A stretch of DNA of 64,000 bases from Circinella umbellata (lineage: Eukaryota > Mucoromycota > Mucoromycetes > Mucorales > Lichtheimiaceae): assembly GCA_025093555.1 (NCBI GenBank), contig JAIWNF010000042.1, positions 124,001 to 188,000 on the forward strand. Direction: 5' to 3'. Under the pieces are notes generated by a model that made no database searches, was not told the DNA's origin, and saw only the letters and a list, made by a program, of their open reading frames with translations. Of the stretch, positions 59,397 through 64,000 are shown one piece after another (position 1 is the first letter of the stretch; each line of letters starts with the position of its first letter). The translations under genes were made by a program, and so were the position numbers.

Positions 59397-59736
59397 TGAA
59401 GCTAATTGGGGGGAGTAATTTATAATTTTAAGCTTAATTTTTCTAAGAACAAAAGAACCCGCAAAAATCATTTGTTTTCTAGCATCTTCCATTGCGGTGT
59501 ATTCTTTTTTAGCCCCCCCGGAACTTGAGCTTATTCGTTCTTTTTTTTTTTTTCTGTTTCTCTTTGATCCCCCTTTTTTTTTTTCTTTCTCTCTCTCTCT
59601 TCCTCTTTTCTCCTCGCCACATTTCCAAAGCAAATTGTTTCGTCTATAATACTACTAAACGACGATTCAAATTTAGAATAAGAAGATATTTTTTACCTTT
59701 CTCCTCCAACAAAAGTATATATACATATTATAAACG

Positions 59737-61896
59737 ATGACTCACTCTGCTATGGATGTCGACCCTACTTTGTAAGTATCTACTATTTTTGACTTTTTTT
59801 TGTAAAAAAAAGAATAAGTTATTGGTGTACATTTATATCGTAACAAACTTTCGATAATACTTCTTCTTACTTGGGATTACTCGTAACCTTGGTTTTTTTT
59901 TTTACCGTTTCCTTGGATAACAGGAAGAATGAGCTCTTTTTAACCTATTTTTTTCGAATTTATTTAAAGATCGGCTGAAGAGATCAAAGCCAAAGGTAAT
60001 CAAGAATTTAAAGCTGGGAACTATAATGAAGCAGTAAAGCTTTATTCAGAAGCTATTGGTAAATATTATCTTCTTTTTCCTTCTTTATTGAATTAAAATA
60101 ATTCTATTGACAACTTACACAAATTAAATATGATAATAAATTATTTTTAGAGGCGTCACCTAAAACGGCCACTTATTATGCTAATCGTGCCGCTGCCCTC
60201 ACTATGCAAGGCAAATATAAAGAAGCATATGCTGATTGTCGATCCGCTACTGAATTGGATCCAACTAACATCAAAGCTTTTCTTCGAGCTGGAAAATGTC
60301 AATTAAATTTGGGCAATTTGGAGGAAGCTACTCGACAATATGAACAAGCTTACCAACTGGATAATAATAATGCCCAAACACAACGTGAATGCCAAACTTT
60401 ACAATCAGTCAAGCAATATATTGGACAAATGGAAGCTTTCATGAATGGTAATCAATATGGTCTTGCTGGTAATAGTTTGGATCGTGCTATTACATTTATT
60501 GATAGTGAGCGTGTACCTGTCAAATGGAATATCTGGAAAGCGGAATGTGCTTTGGGTCAAAAGAAATGGTCAGAAGCAAGTCGACTTGTCAAGTAAGTTA
60601 TTAATATATATATGAGAAGAGATGAAGGAGGGGAAGAGAAATAAATGTTTGTTTGTATTCTATTGTAAGGGATGATTATATTAAACCATTATTATTGTTA
60701 TTTAGTTACTTGGTTCGATTGGATACCCAAAACCCAGATGTTTTGTATCTCAGAGCACGTGTATTCTATGGACAAGGTGATAATGCAAAGGCAATTGCTC
60801 TTTGTTTAGAAGCATTACGTTGCGATCCTGATTTTTCAAAGGCTCGTGTCCTCGTAAAGAAGGCCCGCGCTCTTGATACTCAAAAGGACAAGGGCAATGC
60901 CGCTTTCAAATCAAATAATCTTCAAGAAGCTTATGATGCTTATTCTTCTGCTCTGGAAATTGATGATCAAAATGATGTTTTGAATGCTAAATTGTATTCT
61001 AATCGTGCAGCTGTATTACAAAAAGTAAGTTGATGTGCTTTTAATTCAATATTTTGATATTTACAATTTATTGTCATCGTGTGTAAAAACTTATTCTTTA
61101 CTTTTCATTTGGGAATATTTTTTAGTTAAAAAAATTTGATGAAGCACTGGAAGATTGTAACAAGGCTTTGAAATTGGATCCTGATTTCAATAAGGTTTAT
61201 AGTCGTAGAGCAGCTTGTCATATGGAATTAGAAGAATATGAAGAGGCTGTAAAGGACTACCGTCATTTGACAGAAATCGATGCTGGCAATCGAGGTTAGT
61301 GATATATATATGTAACCAAAGCAAGGTTTACTTTTATGCACATGACATAATAATAATAACTTTTTTTTTCATATAATATAGAATACCGAAGCTTATTACA
61401 AAAAGCAGAATTAGAATTGAAGAAATCACAACGTAAAGATTATTACAAAGTTCTTGGTGTTACCAAATCAGCTACTGATTCTGAAATCAAAAAGGCTTAT
61501 CGTAAATTGGCTTTACAATACCATCCAGATAAAAATGCAGGTGATGTCAAAGCTGAAGCACGATTCAAAGAAGTTGGTGAGGCTTATGAAATTCTTTCAG
61601 ATTCTCAAAAGAAAGCTCGATATGATTCTGGTGCTGATTTAGATACTGGCATGGGTATGGGTGGCGGTTTCGATGGTGGAGTCGATATGAATGATGTCTT
61701 TGCTCAATTCTTTGCTGGCGGAGGTGGCATGGGAGGAATGGGCGGTGGTGCAAGAGGCTCACCTTTTGATGGTGGATTCCCAGGTGGTGGATTCCCAGGT
61801 GGTGCTGGTGGATTCCCTGGCGGAGGTGCAGGATTTGGCGGTGCTGGTGGCTCAAGACGTTCAGCACCAGGCAATTTCTCTTTCCACTTTGGATAA
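59737..61896 (+). CDS. DNAJC7/TPR2-like co-chaperone (TPR repeats plus J domain)
   Basis: Six exons (59737-59771, 59970-60058, 60151-60592, 60706-61024, 61126-61294, 61382-61896) encode 522 residues. TPR units begin at about residue 14 ([19 protein letters not shown]) and run in two groups to about 350, the second group starting at [20 protein letters not shown]. The J domain spans about 370-435 with the HPD motif at 399-401 (YHPDKN). A Gly/Met/Phe-rich tail ([14 protein letters not shown]) ends the protein, as in human DNAJC7, which is about 494 residues. The TPR groups bind Hsp70 and Hsp90 C-termini, and the J domain stimulates Hsp70 ATPase, passing clients between the two chaperones in the cytosol. 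Confidence 0.96.
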
Positions 61897-64000
61897 ACCA
61901 AACAATATATCTTTTTTAAAGAAAAACTTAATTTTCTCTATTTTTTATTTTCGTGTAATATTTTTCTTTTTATTTCATTTTGCATCCTATTTCCTTATCC
62001 TCCTTTCCTGAAAAAAAAAACTTCCCTTACCTCACATACACTATACGACGAATATTTTTTATATTTCAGCACTTAACACCACATATTCAACGACAACACA
62101 ACTTTTTTTTTTACTTGTTTATATTACTTTTTACCTTTGTTAGCTAAACTTTTCTTAGAGAGAAAAAACATATTCTCTTTTTTGTTAGTTCCTTCCTTTT
62201 TTTTTCTTTATATATCAAAAAGAGTAAGATATTTATCTATCTTTCTTTATATATATATATTATATACATATACAACACACCCAAAACTTTATTTTTATTT
62301 TTTCAAATAGAACTTCGAATTTATTTAATTGAAAAGGAATAGGAGTTTTTTAAAGTTGACAGTTGTTTTAGGGAATTTGATTCGTTGAGATGCTCATAAA
62401 CTCTTCTCCTAATTAAATTACTGCGTGCGTAATAATATATATGAATCAGGCTATAAAAATGTCAGGGAAAAAAGCATATGGTGCATACATTTTAGAACCT
62501 TAATTTTCTTAGTAAATGTGTTATTTTAACATCTGCTATTATGCTCAGTTTTTATTGGTAGGATAGTTGAATAAAGAGGGGGGAATCTCTTCTGAGATAC
62601 ATATTTTTCAGAGAAATATAGTACGGAAATATGATGTCCATCCTCAGTGTTCCAATTTGGACTAGACCCTGGGACCTCTCCAGCCCAAATAGTAAGCTAC
62701 ATCCCAACTTTAGAAGTTTATAAAAAAGTATTTCTAGTTAAGATTACAAAAACTAATCCATTAGTTTTATTTTTAACAGCTGTATATTTCATTTCAATGG
62801 TTTATTTTGTGTTTTGATCGCGTTTATGTTTATTTATAACCATTTCAAATTGAGCAAAAAATCAATATGCACCATACACTTTTTCCGATATAATTTGTCG
62901 CTAAATTGGGTTGGGTGCCGTTGTGTGCGAATAAGATTAGGCACGGCTAAAGTGAATGAGGCAATGAAAATCAATAAAAAAAAGATTATGACGTTTTGGA
63001 TTTAGTCAATCAATTTTGACTATGACATGTTGCTGAGACTTAAAGAGGTTGCATAAAGCATAAGAGATCACACATTATTACCGTCAATATGGAAAAAAAG
63101 TTATTGCTTTCATAAACTGCATCAATAGTTTACAATGAAATGTAATTCTAATAATAAAAGACGTGGAAGAAAAAACAGAAGCAAGAAATCCTAATACCTA
63201 GCGAAAATCTAACGGACCAAAAGCATTATCTATTGGAGAGTTCATAATTGCGTATAGAAATGAGAATTCTTCTGATGTTAGTGATTCCAAGAACATTCTC
63301 GACAAACCGAACCATTAATAAGAAATCTACGTACCATTATAGTCTAACTACTATCATTTAATGTAGCGCTATGGAATCGAGTTTATTTGAAGTGATAAGT
63401 ATGTCTTCAAAAGTGTCAACTGTAGTCTCAAAACATAATTTAGTGTTAACAGATATAATTTCGATTATAGCACTACGAATATTTACAGATAGCAGGAGCA
63501 ATAATAATCTTCTTTAAGATGTTCGTAAAAAGAATCAAAATCATGTACTATTTGTGGTACTATTGAGTGTAAAGGAAGGAAACAACAAGAAAACAAAATG
63601 CATGTTCTCGAACAATATCATTTGATTATTTCGACCGTTAAATACATATCCAGTACGTATGACAAATAGCTAGCTATTACATTATTATTATTTTCAAATA
63701 GTTATAAATTGCTATTCATATATAACATATAATTGTCATTTTACAATAGAATAATCTTCCTTTCACTTCGCTACTGGGGGCATACGTATCCTAATTGGGG
63801 ACAATTAATTTTATCTGCCTCATTACATGGTATCCGGGCCATTTTCGGAGTTGATGGCAAACGTTTGGCTTCAGTGAATTGAAAACCTGGAAGCACACTG
63901 AAGAGTATAAAAAGTTATGGATCGATAGGATAAACAAAAAAACTCAACTTGTCATTCAGGAAGGATACACTCAATACGTATCTGATAGTGTGCAAGACGC
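61897..64000. other. Gene-free region at window end
   Basis: T-rich 3' sequence of the co-chaperone gene, then AT-rich spacer with a tRNA-like fragment at 62641-62706. The last 200 bases have short protein-like readings (for example WIDRINKKTQLVIQEGYTQY on the plus strand near 63918) that could be the edge of a transposon or gene continuing beyond the window. Confidence 0.5.
62641..62706 (-). ncRNA. tRNA-like / SINE-like fragment, tentative
   Basis: On the minus strand, GGGATGTAGCTTACT resembles a tRNA 5' end and A box, and GGGTCTAGTCC lies about 30 bases later where a B box (GGTTCGANTCC) would be, one base short. No complete cloverleaf can be drawn, so this is at best a tRNA-derived repeat. 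Confidence 0.25.

Larger units (their letters stand above)
58185..59736. other. Divergent intergenic region
   Basis: Holds promoters for the BTB gene and the DNAJC7 gene, copy 2 of the coding-like repeat at 59266-59396, and a weak small open frame at 58398-58667. Around 59535-59605 is a long T/C-rich tract before the co-chaperone start. Confidence 0.55.

Noticed and set aside
59274..59633. Minus-strand 119-codon frame with Lys/Arg/Glu-rich start
   Set aside because: Its beginning is the complement of the pyrimidine-rich leader of the co-chaperone gene, and its end is antisense to the dispersed repeat.
61565..61901. Minus-strand His/Pro-rich frames under the DNAJC7 tail
   Set aside because: Complement of the Gly-rich coding tail; no independent signals.

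Overview
The window looks like nuclear DNA of an early-diverging, Mucorales-like fungus (inference). The evidence is strong AT-richness, many short GT..AG introns of roughly 45-130 bases, single-copy eukaryotic housekeeping genes, a fungal Zn(II)2Cys6 regulator, a small MT-A70 adenine methyltransferase of the type found in basal fungi, and decayed non-LTR retrotransposon sequence. All exon models were built by eye from splice signals and reading-frame continuity. The phases sum correctly for every model I call a gene.

Layout. 1-900 (+): 3' part of a SUR7/PalI-like tetraspan protein. 1068-3046 (-): twinfilin, convergent with it. 3047-5790: gene-poor, with decayed coding sequence. 5791-7001 (-): 267-residue MT-A70 methyltransferase. 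8810-10428 (-): aldo-keto reductase. 10429-21829: a relic-rich block with a multi-exon pseudogene carrying several stops and frameshifts (13845-15913), an inverted repeat with arms of about 1 kb (18057-20335), and a broken gag/ORF1-like region. 21830-22840 (+): FAR-17a/AIG1-like membrane protein, convergent with 23244-25217 (-), a five-finger Nab2/ZC3H14-type poly(A) RNA-binding protein. 27259-28197 (+): TM7S3/TM198-like membrane protein. 28198-33593: gene-free, with a 22-bp phased repeat array. 33594-35041 (+): protein-L-isoaspartate methyltransferase. 35568-38542 (+): 809-residue Zn2Cys6 transcription factor, convergent with 39008-40828 (-), UDP-glucose pyrophosphorylase. The latter is divergent from 41399-42993 (+), guanine deaminase. 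44969-46114 (+): secreted Asp/His/Tyr/Lys octapeptide-repeat protein. 46115-53164: mostly noncoding, with a LINE C-terminus relic and possible transposon ends. 53165-53569 (-): small CCHC-type finger protein. 56441-58184 (-): protein with two T1/BTB domains. 59737-61896 (+): DNAJC7-like TPR co-chaperone. 61897-64000: noncoding, with a tRNA-like fragment.

The genes do not form a pathway or cluster. They are ordinary scattered eukaryotic genes separated by repeat-rich spacers. The items most deserving follow-up are the octapeptide-repeat secreted protein with Kex2-type sites, the probable 6mA methyltransferase, the 1-kb inverted repeat, the 22-bp phased array, and a coding-like segment of about 125 bp shared by two distant decayed loci.
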